DNA of 64,000 nt, taken from positions 45,122,760 to 45,186,759 of the forward strand of contig OZ024873.1 in assembly GCA_964017185.1 (NCBI GenBank), in the 5' to 3' direction. The notes beneath the pieces were generated by a model, which saw only the letters and a program-made list of their open reading frames with translations, made no database searches and was not told the DNA's origin. Made by a program: the position numbers and the translations under genes. Shown here one piece after another: positions 46,201 through 55,795 of this stretch; position 1 is the stretch's first letter, and each line of letters begins with the position of its first letter. This DNA comes from Rugalucina vietnamica (taxonomy: Eukaryota > Mollusca > Bivalvia > Lucinida > Lucinidae).

Positions 46201-49200
46201 TTTACAATTCATACGGGCATCGTTCGATTTCTTGTTCTAGCTTTCTTCGATGTCCTGAGTAGGAACTGTTTGGAGATCGTAGGGAAATGAAAGGGTCTCC
46301 GCACACTTTAAGTTGAAATCGTACGGAGCCCGTGCGATGGCCGTGAGGAGTCCTTACGATTTCTTGCGGTCTCCCTACGATAGCCGTACGATGTTAGGTG
46401 TCCGTACGAATTTAATAAACTTGTGATATAACCGTACGGATGCCGCACGATCACCCTAAAGGTCTACGATTATCTTATTATTTAGTCCCCAAATTATCAT
46501 AAAACCGCACGATCATCGCAGGGTTTCCGTAAGGCGCCCGTACGATGATGCTACCTACGACATGTCTACGGGCTACGGTCTTACGATCTTTAAATTTTGT
46601 AAATGTGCAGACTACTACAAAATAGTAGAGGCTACGGAGATCGTAGGAAGCCGTAGAATCGTAGGGGCATCGTAGGGTCACCCTGCGGAGACCGCACGAA
46701 AATGCAAAAAATGGCATCGTACGATCATCGCAAGTTAATCGTAGGGCAAATGTAACCTAGGCTTAAGGAGTTTTAAAGTACAAGTTTAAAGTACGGTTTA
46801 AGAAACGTTACAATGCGTCTACGGACTGTCTTAAAATATAGAATGTACATGTATATACTGAGCCAAACTTATAACGCAACATCGGTTTATGTTATACTCC
46901 GGAACGTTATCAAATAAATTTTGTCTCAGCATGTATCAGATTTCCGGACGATCGACTCTTGATTGTAACATTCTATGGCATGCGTCTCAAGTAATTTTAA
47001 AATTATTTTTCAGAGGTAGGGTCTCGGCAAAAAAAAAAAAAAGAAAAAAAAAAAAAAAAAAAAGAAATGCATTGTGATTTTCCAGAACGCAACATGTGAC
47101 GTGTATTCGTACCTTAGAAAGTAATGCCGGTTACTGTCAAAGGATCAGTTTTGTCAATTTTGAACAGAGTTGAAGACTCATTTTTGCCCCCAACCATTCA
47201 AGTTTACCCAGATAAGATAAGAAAATGTATTTTAAGACGGCATGACAGTACATAACCATAAACATAAGCTCTAATGAGCTTTTGACCGTCGAACACTTTT
47301 AACATTTGTTACAGACGTTCCTGACCCAACAATTGGATGATTTTGTGTTTTCTAACGATGCGGATATACGGAATGAACATGTACCACGAAGGTTTCATGA
47401 AAAACATTCGCCTTTAGAATTTTTCACCAATTCCATTTTCTATTGTGTTCAGTGGATCGCTCAGTATTACACGTTCAATTTTCAATGATGCAAACTTTGA
47501 TTTAAAATTGTGGGTACAGATGGAAGGCATTTTGCAATTACCTCATTGAGCCTGACTGGATCCATAAAGAAGCAATTTGTATTAAAACTGACTTCCAGAA
47601 TCTCTCTTGAGGCGCATGCCACCCAAATAACCGTTTTGACCAATCAGATTCGAGCTCAGTGACCCATGCTCTGATATCAAATTTTTATACCCTTTATTCA
47701 CTGGCGATTGCTGGCCAACATATGTCTGGTAGGCCATCTTGCATCAGACTAAAATGTGAAAAAAATACCATAACCGTGATTGGTTCAGTATAATAACAAA
47801 ACTTACACGCAACTAGTAAACATCAAGAAAACATGTCCGTGCAATACCCCTCAAAACCTACTTTTATATAGAAAACTGGTGTTTGATGGGGTATACCTAA
47901 TTTTCTTATTTTTGATCCAAAACATACGTTGTGGGTACTCGTTTGAACCGCCTCGGCAAGGCGGTTCTAACGTGTACCCACAGTGTATGTTTTGAGCTTA
48001 AATATGATTTAAATATCCATTTTTTTTTCCAACGCAATTTTCAATTTTTACAGCTAAAAAATTCTCTGTATATTGCATGGGCGTGTTTTCGTAATAAATA
48101 TTCACTCACCTGAATGTTGCTGGAGTAGCGGGCGTTGTCAGTTCGGGTGTACAAGTGACCATTGTCACTTCTGAGGACAGAGTCTGAACGAGCTAAAAAA
48201 AACACAAGTAAGTGAGTTTTATTTAAATTAACTAGAGTGTTCCAATCTTTTTTTTTCTTTCAAATTACTCAACAAACAGTCGCATCTACAGTATACCATT
48301 TTTACTCATTCGCACATCCACAAAATTCATCATTACTCAAACAGACAAAACACTTTTTTCTCTCAATAACTCATCTTCTTACACACCCAAACACTTTTCT
48401 CCCACCATCTCATCTCACTCACTCACTCCAATCTAAAAGAAATATTGGCTAAGGAATAGTAGGGAAGATCTGGAATAAGCCAGACTATTGTAACGAACAG
48501 CCGAGCCGAGCCACAGTGAACCCCGTCGGTGGAAAAGCATGCTCATCCACCAAGGGTGGTTTACTGCGCTATATACCAAACACTTACTCGGTTCACAAAG
48601 TTTCGAGTTTGAAATTTGCATATTTCCAAGGGAGGCTATGCCGTCACATTACTACCCCCTCCGAGAAGACTCGTCCCGAGTCTTGGCCTGGGGACTACAT
48701 GGGTAGGGCAACCCCGGTCTGGCAGTTGTCATTATCCCACCGCTGCCACCAAATGTAACGAACAGCCGAGCCGAGCCACAGTAAACCCCGTCGGTGGAAA
48801 AGCATGCTCATCCACCAAGGGTGGTTTACTGCGCTATATACCCAACACTTACTCGATTCACAAAGTTTCGAGTTTGAAATTTGCATATTTCCAAGGGAGG
48901 CTATGCCGTCACACTATACCTGGAAAGCCGCCATGCCAGGGCAATGTATTATAGGGATAGGATAGGACAACGTAGCGCAGTGTAGTTTAGTGTATGGTAT
49001 TGTAGGGTAATTCGAAGGGCTAGGCTAGGGTAGATCGTGCTATTTTATTTTATAATGATGAGGCTACACAACTGAAAGGCAATTAAGCTTGGCAAGAGGA
49101 GACCGATACAGGTGGGTTGGGATGTGGTAGGGTAGGGTAGGGAAGGGTAGGACATGTCGGAATGGGATAGAGTAGGGTGTTGTAGTTCAGGGCCGGATGA

Positions 49201-52200
49201 GTAGGGTATTGTAGGATAGTGCTGGATGGATAGTGTAGGGTAGTGTAGGGTAGGACCGGATACAGTAGGGTAATGTAGGATAGAACCTAATAGATTAGGG
49301 TAGGGCCGGATAGAGTAGGTAATGTAGGATAGAACCGAACAGATTAGGGTAGGGCTGGATATAGTAGGGTAATGTAGGGTAGGGCCGGATAGAGTAGGGT
49401 AGTGTAGGGTAGGGCCGGAAATAGTAGGGTAATGTAGGGTAGGGCCGGATAGAGTAGGGTAGTGTAGGGTAGGGCCGGAAAGAGTAGGGCAGTGTACGGT
49501 AGGGCCGGATAGAGTAGGGTAGTGTATTTTGATATAATATGTTATTTACAAAAGTAAAGCTGTGTTCAAAATATTTTGATTGGGCAAGGTGGGAACAAAC
49601 GTTTCCTATTTCCTTTGATCCTATATTAAATTCAAAGATTTTGTCCATTTTTTAAAGAAGTCGCTGATTGAGTTAGACAAAACATTGCATTTCTGAATAA
49701 ACTTCATTTAAGTGCTTGGAGCTGGAGATTTTGAACATTCCTTGGGCAATCTCACAAAAGAAATCTTCCGAGATCCTTTTGTGAGGACGTCGTCAGGGGA
49801 GAGAGTCCGTATGTAAATAATGCGAGAATAGCAATATTTTAGTATTAGCCCACTACATGACTTAAGTTTTATTTCTTGATATAGAGTTGGGTAGGGTAGT
49901 GTAGGGTAAGGCCGGATAGAATATGGTAATGTATGGTAGGGCCGGATAGGGTAATTTAAGGTAGGGCCAGATAGAGTAGGGCAGAGTAGGGTAGGGCCGG
50001 ATAGACTAAGGTAATGTAGATTAGGGCCAGATACAATAGGGTAATTTAGGGTAGGGCCAGATAGAGTAGGGTAGTGTAGGGTATGGTCAGAAACAGAATG
50101 GTAATCTAGGGTAGGGCCAGATAGAGTAGGGCCGGATACAGTAGGGTAGTTTAGGATATGGCCAGATAATGTAGGGTAGTGTATGGTAGGACCGAATAGA
50201 GTAGGATGGTGTAGGGTTGGACCGGATACAGTAGAGTAATTTAAGATAGGTATGGTAGTGTAGGGTGTTTATTTTCGGACCTTTTTTGTTATTGTTATTG
50301 TTTTGGAAGAAGAGAAGCCAGTGCTTGCCTTATAATGCTGAGCGCCAAGCAAGGTAGCCACTGGTACCATTTTTAAAGTCTTTGGTATGACCCGGCCCGG
50401 GATCGAACCCACGACCTCCCGCTCCCGAAGCGGACGCTCTAACCATTACGCTATCGGAATCGGTAATCTCTGGTAGTTTGGGTAGGGAATAGTATGGTGG
50501 GGTGGGTGTGGTGTAGTTGGGGTAGGGTAGGATAGGGTACAGTATGATGGGGTAGAGTAGTAGAGTATGGGAGGATCGGGTGGTGTACGTGGGTAGGATA
50601 GGGGTGGGTACAGGTGGAGCTGGAATGGAGTATGGGGTGGGGTCGGATACGGTAGTGTAGTGTAGTGTAGTTTAGTGTAGTGTAGTGTAGTGTAGTGTAG
50701 TGTAGTGTAGTGTAGTGTAGTGTAGTGTAGTGTAGTGTAGTGTAGTGTAGTGTAGTGTAGTGTAGGGTAGGATAGGATAGGATAGGATAGGATAGGATAG
50801 GATAGGATAGGATAGGATAGGATAGGGCATTAAAAGGAATGGCACATGTATGTTTGTGTATGAATGGAAAGGGATAGGGTTATGTTAGCGGTAGGGATAG
50901 GGTATTTAGCAGGGAAAAATATGTTTGGGAAAAGGGTAGGACATTAAACTGGGGACAAAGCTTCACTTCAGTACTTCGCACTTACGCACGCATAAATGCA
51001 TGCACGCGCGCACACACTCGTTTAAAAAGTAATTTTTATTAAAACAAAGACCGACCACGCATTTATTCATTTGTTACCGTATTCGTTCTAATTAGCGCAC
51101 ATGCTCCAATAAGCGCACACCCTGGCCATTTCCGAAAAACATGTGCATAAGCGCACACGGACCGACTATCAAATTGGTATTTTATAACGATTTTACTCAT
51201 GTACACTCTATTTGTTGCATTAAAACGTTTCCTTACATGATCAAATACTATTTTGCGCCGATGACACCAACATTGATATTTTCGGCATGATTTCTTCAGC
51301 ATAATATGTGTTGTTTTCGTTCGTAATATGCGCTAATTAGAACGATAATTTGTTACCTTAACTTTTAATTATTTTGAAAAGTTAAGCGCATTGTCCGCTA
51401 ATTAGAACGAATACGGTAATTTCTTTGTATTACATTAAATTTATTTATTTCATTTATTACGATCTATTCATTTATTTATTCTCTAAAAATTTATATCTCC
51501 AATGCCTTCAGTTATATGAATGTCAACTTTAATAAATTGTTGACCCGCAAAAATTATTCCGACATAAACGTTAGTCCCAGAGAGAAATAAATCATCAAGA
51601 AATATGATTACATGTACTTACAGTATCCAGGCGCCATCAGACTTCTTTATTATTGAATTATAAAATAATTAATTTAAGCAAAACTTTCGTCTTGAGTTAT
51701 TGAAGCGCTGCTTCGATTTTCAACGTCGGGGTGAAAATGCCTGGCAACGACGTAATACCACGTTACGTCCGCAACGTTATTAGCGTTACTTGCGACGCAT
51801 ATATAAAGTAAAATATTCTACAGTGGAAGCGTAGAGGTTGCATTTCACCATTAGGTTTTCCATACGTGACAATGTTAACGTTTTGTCACCTAGCTCGAAA
51901 ACTAGACATACAAAATTCACAAGACTGGTCTCATTTTAAACGTTCATCATAGCCCATTAATTTAAATGAAAATTAATAGCATGTTTACCTACTCAATTCA
52001 AAGCTATGTCCCGTTAAACGGAAGCACCCTCAGAAACCATGTTTCGTAATGCGGGTGGGTCTTCAGAGGGGTTCATGCAGAAAAGTCCGTCCCGTTCCCA
52101 TCCGATACCGGGATTTATCGACTAAAACATGGCATTCGAAACGGCGCATGTTTCAAGTTTTAAAACAAACACTTCACAGCGGAAATCAATCAACGATTAT

Positions 52201-53276
52201 TGACAGGTGACGTCATTTTTGTCTCTAATACAAAGTAAATGCTCTCCCCGAAAAAGGCGGGGCGAGAACTCATGAATATTTAGTAGTGTGTACCCTAGAA
52301 CTTTTACTTTCATGCTTAAGTTACGTACATGACACATTTAAGCAGTTTAACTTACGTTAACCCTTTGCGTTCCGATAGACATTAATTCTGTTTAAGATAT
52401 ATAGAGGAAATTTACTTCTTTTGAAACAAAACTGGGGATTAATTCTACCGGACAGTGATCATCAACGATGACATAGTGGTACCTAGTGATGTTGCGACTA
52501 GACCATTGTTTATATTCAACTATGCATTTGGCGCAAGTTAAAATCACTTCAATTCCAGGAATTGTCTTGCATACATTCCGGAATCGAACCGCGCGAAGAA
52601 TTAGTTCTTACATCGTCCGACAAAGTGAGCGTACCTATTTGCACAAGACAAACCCGGAACTGTGCCATTTCCTACCCTGAGCAGAACATATCCTATTTAC
52701 TCTTTAGCTAGCATAAACGTTAAAGGGTTTGTATAAGTGCCGTATTTTCCTGGAAATATGTCTTAGAGTAAACTGCCATGAAAAAATATCACCTATACGA
52801 TTTTCAACCACCATTCGTAGAACAAGCTGAAGATATATCACTGGCGCACATCGGGATACCATTTCCGTAAAATGTATACCCCTTACATTCCAATCTTATG
52901 TAGCTAAGCATATCGGATAGGGTAGGGTACGGCAGAGAAGAGTAGGATAGGGTAGGGTAGGGCATTAAAAGGAACGGTATGTTTGTGTCGGTGTGGAATG
53001 GGATAATGTTATGCTAGCAGTATGAATAGGGAGAGATGGGACAAAGATTCACTTCAGTACTTCGCACTTACGCACGCATACATGCATGCACACACACACA
53101 CGCACACATATTTAATCAGTAAAATTTATTAAAACAAAAGCCGACCAATTAATCATCTGTTATAACACATAATCACTCTACGGGTACTGGCCACAAATAT
53201 TCACCTGATGTTGTTGAACTCTATATCAAGGGAACTATCGTCTGGGTTGTATAACCAGTTGTCGTTCGTGGTCTGA
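37131..53276 (-). CDS. Long disordered Ser/Pro- and acid-rich protein (5'-partial)
   Basis: Eight exons chain with GT/AG ends and matching phase: 53276-53205, 51644-51622, 48192-48110, 42207-41964, 41342-39232, 38830-38771, 37958-37869, 37280-37131 (TGA). Earlier exons were not found. The deduced part is about 940 residues. It opens with NDNWLYNPDDSSLDIEFNNI; then comes a Gln/Ser/Pro region; then the 2.1-kb exon, first Ser/Arg/Pro-rich and basic, then alternating acidic tracts (NYSDDFEDSY, YESDFEADSDGS, DSDDDDKD) and nuclear-signal-like KRRKKQR. It ends with charged Lys/Glu repeats from duplicated exons and a basic C terminus, HVRKLFRRVRRIFACCVR, where the Cys pair could be lipidated (inference). 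No catalytic domain or membrane span is seen. Acidic SDDFE tracts occur in some ciliary proteins, too weak for a name. Several exons are flanked by TE insertions in introns. Confidence 0.8.
37535..37721. mobile_element. GAGCCGC-type element in an intron
   Basis: GAGCCGTGTCATGAGAAAAC to CGCGTTGCGGTTC, flanked by AAAT on both sides (37531-37534, 37722-37725). Contains GCGAAAACAAAGGCGCAGAT, half of the family hairpin. It interrupts a duplicated segment (see findings). Confidence 0.85.
37869..37958 (-). CDS. Disordered-protein gene, penultimate exon
   Basis: Acceptor TGCATAG, donor GTAGGAG, phase 0 on both sides, 30 codons: VKDKEDKEIKTEETNTVEKK preceded by VNVG. Homologous to exon 38771-38830 including flanking intron. 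Confidence 0.72.
38771..38830 (-). CDS. Disordered-protein gene, 20-codon exon
   Basis: VKMETKEEEINTVENKEEET between acceptor ACATAG and donor GTGAGTTA, phase 0 on both sides, so it could be skipped without changing frame. Confidence 0.75.
39232..41342 (-). CDS. Disordered-protein gene, main 2.1-kb exon
   Basis: Entry phase 1 after ATTTTCAG, exit phase 0 at GTAAGTGATG. 703 codons without a stop. The first third is SSPPSSAR-type Ser/Pro/Arg repeats (four SSPPSS-like units); the remainder is acidic tracts, KRRKKQR, a PTPPRKFKLP stretch, and near the end RKELAKKLRPRSVTVIGLGL then ARARYKALMKAKLNWEDTP, the most conserved-looking part. The long frame with a biased but non-periodic composition argues for a genuine gene. 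Confidence 0.88.
41964..42207 (-). CDS. Disordered-protein gene, exon 4 of those found
   Basis: Acceptor CATTTTCAG before GAGCATGG (phase 0), donor GTAAGTAAAT leaving one base. 81 codons: EHGKQQQRRVVSMKPQGSPK, then SQSQVTVAQ and MKPQASPAQK. Two MKPQ.SP motifs suggest an internal repeat. Confidence 0.8.
42785..42815. repeat. Poly(A) tract
   Basis: About 26 A in the intron between exons 42207 and 48110. Confidence 0.95.
42913..43857. mobile_element. AGGATGTTCGC-type TIR element, 945 bp, TTAA duplication
   Basis: GGATGTTCGCTGCCAA at the left, TTAGCAGCGAACATCC at the right, flanked by TTAA (42909-42912, 43858-43861). Inside, GGGTAGTGTGCAT is repeated (about 43013 and 43399) with similar following sequence. 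No transposase. TTAA targeting is known for the piggyBac and Kolobok superfamilies; assignment is inference. Confidence 0.8.
43862..45086. other. Intron, nothing recognised
   Basis: AT-rich intronic sequence of the disordered-protein gene. No terminal repeats, tRNA-like sequence or coding exon could be supported. Confidence 0.4.
45090..46763. mobile_element. Harbinger-type non-autonomous element, 1.67 kb, TAA duplication
   Basis: Ends AGCCTAGGTTACATTTGCCC and GGGCAAATGTAACCTAGGCT, flanked by TAA (45087-45089, 46764-46766). The interior is saturated with CGTACGAT, CGTAGGG and TACGACG words in both orientations. The left terminus is tandemly duplicated (about 45090-45194 and 45195-45297) and another terminus-like sequence starts at about 46128, so the element is rearranged. 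A GAGCCGC-type element is inserted inside. A 3-base TWA duplication is characteristic of PIF/Harbinger. No protein. Confidence 0.85.
45567..45801. mobile_element. GAGCCGC-type element nested in the Harbinger-type element
   Basis: GAGCCGCGACGCGAGAAAAC to GTTTTCTCACGGCGCGGCTC, flanked by ATTT (45563-45566, 45802-45805). Contains the 31-bp hairpin GAAAACAAAGGCGCTGATCA..TTA.. almost identical to that at 13960. Confidence 0.9.
46767..47916. other. Intron, nothing firm
   Basis: Contains an A/G-rich run (47030-47063) and short unsupported frames. No exon fits the phase chain here. Confidence 0.35.
47917..47994. repeat. Hairpin, ~78 bp
   Basis: CCAAAACATACGTTGTGGGTAC..GAACCGCC is mirrored by GGCGGTTC..GTACCCACAGTGTATGTTTT around the loop TCGGCAA. 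Sits about 120 bp from a coding exon. Confidence 0.85.
48110..48192 (-). CDS. Disordered-protein gene, 83-base exon
   Basis: Strong acceptor (eight-T tract then AG) and donor GTGAGTGAA. Entry phase 1, exit phase 0: RSDSVLRSDNGHLYTRTDNA then RYSSNIQ. Other frames have stops. Confidence 0.78.
48489..48648 (-). repeat. 3' LTR of the 425-bp TRIM
   Basis: 160 bp, differing from 48754-48913 by only a few bases. GCGCTATATACC contains a TATA-like TATATA on one strand. Confidence 0.9.
48734..48751 (-). promoter_or_regulatory. Primer-binding site (tRNA-Leu)
   Basis: TGGTGGCAGCGGTGGGAT on the minus strand, two bases inside the 5' LTR. Confidence 0.9.
48754..48913 (-). repeat. 5' LTR of the 425-bp TRIM
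   Basis: Upstream LTR in the element's own orientation; same 160-bp length as its partner. Confidence 0.9.
48950..49530. repeat. TAGGG-rich minisatellite, block 1
   Basis: Irregular TAGGGTAGTG units passing into about nine copies of a longer ~50-bp unit GTAGGGTAGGGCCGGATAGA with GTAGGGTAATGTA. The minus-strand frame (PYPTLPYSIR repeats) is an artefact. Confidence 0.92.
49531..49875. other. Insertion between TAGGG blocks
   Basis: About 345 bp of ordinary AT-rich sequence splitting the array; no terminal repeat or gene identified. Confidence 0.5.
49876..50262. repeat. TAGGG-rich minisatellite, block 2
   Basis: Further diverged copies of GTAGGGTAGGGCCAGATAGA, more degraded than block 1. Confidence 0.9.
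50275..50465 (-). mobile_element. tRNA-derived SINE, minus strand
   Basis: On the minus strand: A box ATAGCGTAATGGTTAGAGCG, an anticodon arm CCGC-TTCGGGA-GCGG (loop reads as anticodon CGG), and B box GGGTTCGATCCC. Next come GGTCATACCAAAGAC, GGTACCAGTGGC and a long body ending in a TTG-rich tail. The head is nearly tRNA-Pro-like; the body marks it as a SINE, not a tRNA gene. Confidence 0.85.
50466..50826. repeat. TAGGG-rich block 3 with (TAGTG)n and (GATAG)n
   Basis: Degenerate GGGTAGG units, then about 22 perfect TAGTG units (50652-50763) and 12 GATAG units (50766-50825). Confidence 0.95.
50827..51058 (+). repeat. Segmental duplication, copy 1
   Basis: GGGCATTAAAAGGAATGG through ACTTCAGTACTTCGCACTTA, CGCACACACTC and TTATTAAAACAAAGACCGACC; duplicated at 52960-53145, about 2.1 kb away, in direct orientation. 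Confidence 0.85.
51075..51418. mobile_element. TIR element with CCGTATTCG ends
   Basis: Left CCGTATTCGTTCTAATTAGC and right GCTAATTAGAACGAATACGG, with TA on each side, consistent with a Tc1/mariner-type TA duplication. 344 bp including TA; non-coding. A second copy, split by the 5-kb palindrome, is at 56395-61749. Confidence 0.85.
51622..51644 (-). CDS. Disordered-protein gene, 23-base microexon
   Basis: Between AATAAAG and donor GTAAGTAC. With two bases from the upstream exon and two from the downstream exon it reads RSLMAPGYS, and it is what makes the phases of 53205 and 48192 compatible. Its acceptor is a tandem AAGAAG, so 20- or 23-base forms both keep the frame. Confidence 0.65.
51645..52914. 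other. Intron, nothing recognised
   Basis: Contains a dyad-rich TACGTCC-type stretch near 51720-51800 but no gene, terminal repeat or tRNA-like sequence. Confidence 0.35.
52915..53150 (+). repeat. Segmental duplication, copy 2
   Basis: Preceded by TAGGG units (52915-52960), then the same sequence as 50827-51058, ending AAATTTATTAAAACAAAAGCC. Confidence 0.85.
53205..53276 (-). CDS. Disordered-protein gene, first exon found
   Basis: Acceptor GATTTTTAG, donor GTGAATAT; entry phase 2, exit phase 2. Encodes QTTNDNWLYNPDDSSLDIEF then NNI. Upstream exons must lie further right, beyond or between the LINE and the palindrome. Confidence 0.68.
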
Positions 53277-53602
53277 CTAAAAATCAATAAACCGATGATC
53301 TCCCTTACATCGTGACACAAGACATTGCCATCGCTTGGCTGAACCAATAATCGATACACGTTTATCCAGGTAATCATGTCGCATTGGTTATTTAGCATTA
53401 CCTATGACATGTGACGAAAGCTCAGGTAGCTGAATGATGGTTCCGGAATCAAAATGCAATTCAATTCAATTCAATGATTTATAAACGTGTCACCTCATGT
53501 AATACATGAAATACAAATACATAGACATAAAATATAATGAATTACACAAGCTACTCTAGACAGAGTTATGAGACACGATAATTGCTTAAAAGCATATATA
53601 CA

Positions 53603-55267
53603 TTATTTATATAAAAAACGTCTTCGTCGATCTAAAATTTCTTTACAGGTTTTGGCAACAATATTTATCAACTGATTGGAAGAGAACAAATAACTTATTT
53701 TTTCATTATCGGACAAAGAGTAGAAATCCGGGTTAATATTAAAAGCCTGACTATACATTTCAAGTTGCAGATCTTCATAAAGTGGACAATTAAGAAGAAC
53801 ATGATGTTCTGATTCAACCTTGTCATGACAATTGAAACAAGTACGCTGACTAACATCTAAGTTTTCATATCTACCTGTTTCAAGTCTTAGGGGCGCAACA
53901 CCAGCTCTAAACTTAGCGAAAGAACTCCGCCATGATAAAGGCATCAGTACCTTAACATAGGACTCTGTCACAAAATTCATTTTAAAAGTTCTATACGGGC
54001 GTAGTTTATTTCCACCCTGCCCTCGCCTGGCATGTTCTCTGTTTATCTCGATTTTCCATTTTTCTATGAAAATATTCAAGTACTGCTTCTCGCAAGTTGA
54101 AATCATATGCTTGACACCGTATTCATTATCAAGGAAGTAAGAACAGTTAATATTCTGCAGATGATTTTGAAAACGAAAATACCAGTTCTTTGTACGTGTT
54201 TTCATTGAATCAGCCCATTTGTATACTTTGTAATTTAGTCGGTTTACATCCATTGTTTTTAATCGACACCATAGTCTTATAACACAATTCCACTGACGAA
54301 CGTCCGCCGGGGTCCAGCCCATATCGCCTTCTACAGCTGCGTTGGGAGTAAACTTGCCTACACCAAGGAAAAATCTACCGGCTCGATGCTGAACTGCGTT
54401 GATACATGAGTATTCCCGAGTCCCCCAGATTGAAGCCCCATAGCTTATTACAGAGTTTACTGTAGAATCATACAATCTAGTAAAAGTTCCAAAAGGAAAA
54501 CCACCGCAGGCTTTCGCTTTAGCAATAAGTAGACCTAATGCTTGACTCGCTGACTGGGCCACTGCCTTCGCCGTGATGCTATAGTCTAAATGTTCCTCAA
54601 GTATTAATCCTAGATACTTATACTGTTGGATTAAGTCCAAGTTCAAATCGCCACATGAAAAATTGAACACCGATCGTGGAACTGATGAACGTCTAAAATG
54701 CACAACTTTGGATTTGTCGCTGTTTATTTTCAGACAATTTCTCGCGCTCCATTCATGGAGACAGTTCAAAAGAGATTGTAAATCCTCCTCTGTGTCTGCT
54801 ATAAGAATGACGTCATCAGCATACAGGAGTATACACATTTTTTCATTGTCTATATCTATTCCAACATTCAAAAGTTTCATGTCCCGAATAAGGTCGTCTA
54901 TATAGAGGTTAAACAATAGCGGGGAAAGTAAACACCCCTGTTTTAGTCCACATTTAACGTCGAAAAAGTCTGTTGATATGCCGTTTATGCGTACACAACT
55001 TTTAACTGTTTTGTATAATGATATAAGGGCATTGTATAACCTGCCACATAAACCGATTTGTTTCAATTTAGACCACAATTTATCCCGAGGAATTGAATCG
55101 TAGGCTTTAGAAAAGTCAATGAACGCAACAAAAGTGTCCTTTTTCATAGCCTTACGGGTCTCTATTAAGGAAGTCAGTGTTGATAAATGATCAAGTGTAC
55201 TTCTTGATTTTCTAAATCCATTTTGTTCGTCACTCAACAATTTTTTTTTCGTCGACAAACGTCTCAA
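53603..55267 (-). pseudogene. LINE reverse transcriptase, main part
   Basis: 554 codons open to TAA. RT motifs in order: LLSDEQNGFRKSRSTLDHL, FIDFSKAYDSIPRDKLW, GLKQGCLLSPLLFNLYIDDL, the catalytic LLYADDVILIA, LKINSDKSKVVHF and YKYLGLIL. After a thumb region comes a C-terminal Cys/His knuckle, CFNCHDKVESEHHVLLNCPL. The enzyme copies RNA into DNA at a nicked target. The catalytic YADD is intact, but the N terminus is in another frame. Confidence 0.93.
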
Positions 55268-55784
55268 GCCTCGAATTAAGAACGCCGCAGTACAGTTTAT
55301 AACACGCCGGTGCCAAACTTATCCCCCTATAGTTTAGCGGATTACGTGCGTCACCTGTAGAAGATTTGGGTATCGGTGTTATAATGGAGTAATTCCACTC
55401 GTCTGGTACAATCCCTGTGTTAAAACATACAGAAAAAAGCCTATGTAAAATGTCTATAACGACGTCATTTTTCAAGACGTCCACTGGAATTTCGTCAATT
55501 CCGGCACTTTTTCCTTTCTTCGCGCGTGAGACCGCCTTGCTTACTTCAGTTCGTGTAATTTCTGTGTTAATGTCTAAATTTGAATGAGAGTCAGCATCAC
55601 TATGCGACAAATTTGCCGTCACACTGACGGGGTTAAGTAAATTCATAAAACTTGTTTTCCATGTATCAAGAACCGTCCCGCCATCCCGCGTTACTTCCCC
55701 GTTGATTTCGACTTCGAAAGGTATACGTTTACGCCGTTCATTACCTACACCGATTTTCCCAATAAAATTTAGGGAGATGTTCAC
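55230..55784 (-). pseudogene. LINE reverse transcriptase, N-terminal part (shifted frame)
   Basis: Residues GKIGVGNERRKRIPFEVEIN, GKSAGIDEIPVDVLK (RT motif 0/1), WNYSIITPIPKSS and NPLNYRGISLAPACYKL run to LNSRLETFVDEKK, where a run of nine A shifts the frame into the downstream part (TGA follows in this frame). One A fewer would restore continuity. TAA lies just upstream, marking the truncated end. Confidence 0.9.
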
Positions 55785-55795
55785 ATGAACCGTAA

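Larger units (their letters stand above)
48489..48913 (-). mobile_element. Miniature LTR retrotransposon (TRIM), 425 bp, minus strand
   Basis: Two near-identical 160-bp LTRs surround a 105-bp interior. Read on the minus strand the LTR starts TGTGACGGCATAGCC and ends GTTCGTTACA. Two bases after the 5' LTR comes TGGTGGCAGCGGTGGGAT, an exact complement of the 3' end of tRNA-Leu (AAG type) with CCA; just before the 3' LTR is a polypurine tract GGAGGGGGTAGTAA. CTAT flanks both sides (48485-48488, 48914-48917). No gag or pol remains. The PBS suggests Gypsy-like parents (inference). It lies in an intron of the disordered-protein gene, same orientation. Confidence 0.92.
53458..55795 (-). mobile_element. 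5'-truncated non-LTR retrotransposon (LINE)
   Basis: Contains most of a reverse transcriptase gene and a 3' untranslated region ending in three or four GAATT units (CAATTCAATTCAATTCAATG on the plus strand). The endonuclease is missing; the element starts in the linker before the RT, as expected for 5' truncation. One frameshift is seen. It lies just upstream of the first exon found of the disordered-protein gene, same strand. Clade not assigned. Confidence 0.9.

Noticed and set aside
45449..46717. Short frames sharing CGLRRVTLRCPYDST on both strands
   Set aside because: They come from the motif-saturated Harbinger-type element.
48433..48954. Frames repeating VGGKACSSTKGGLLRYIPNT
   Set aside because: They are readings of the two LTRs of the 425-bp TRIM.
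50388..50462. Functional tRNA-Pro gene on the minus strand
   Set aside because: The head is tRNA-like but continues into a SINE body with no 3' terminator at tRNA length.
48950..50826. Telomeric or interstitial telomere repeat
   Set aside because: The unit is GTAGGG/GTAGTG with GCCGGATAG inserts, not TTAGGG.
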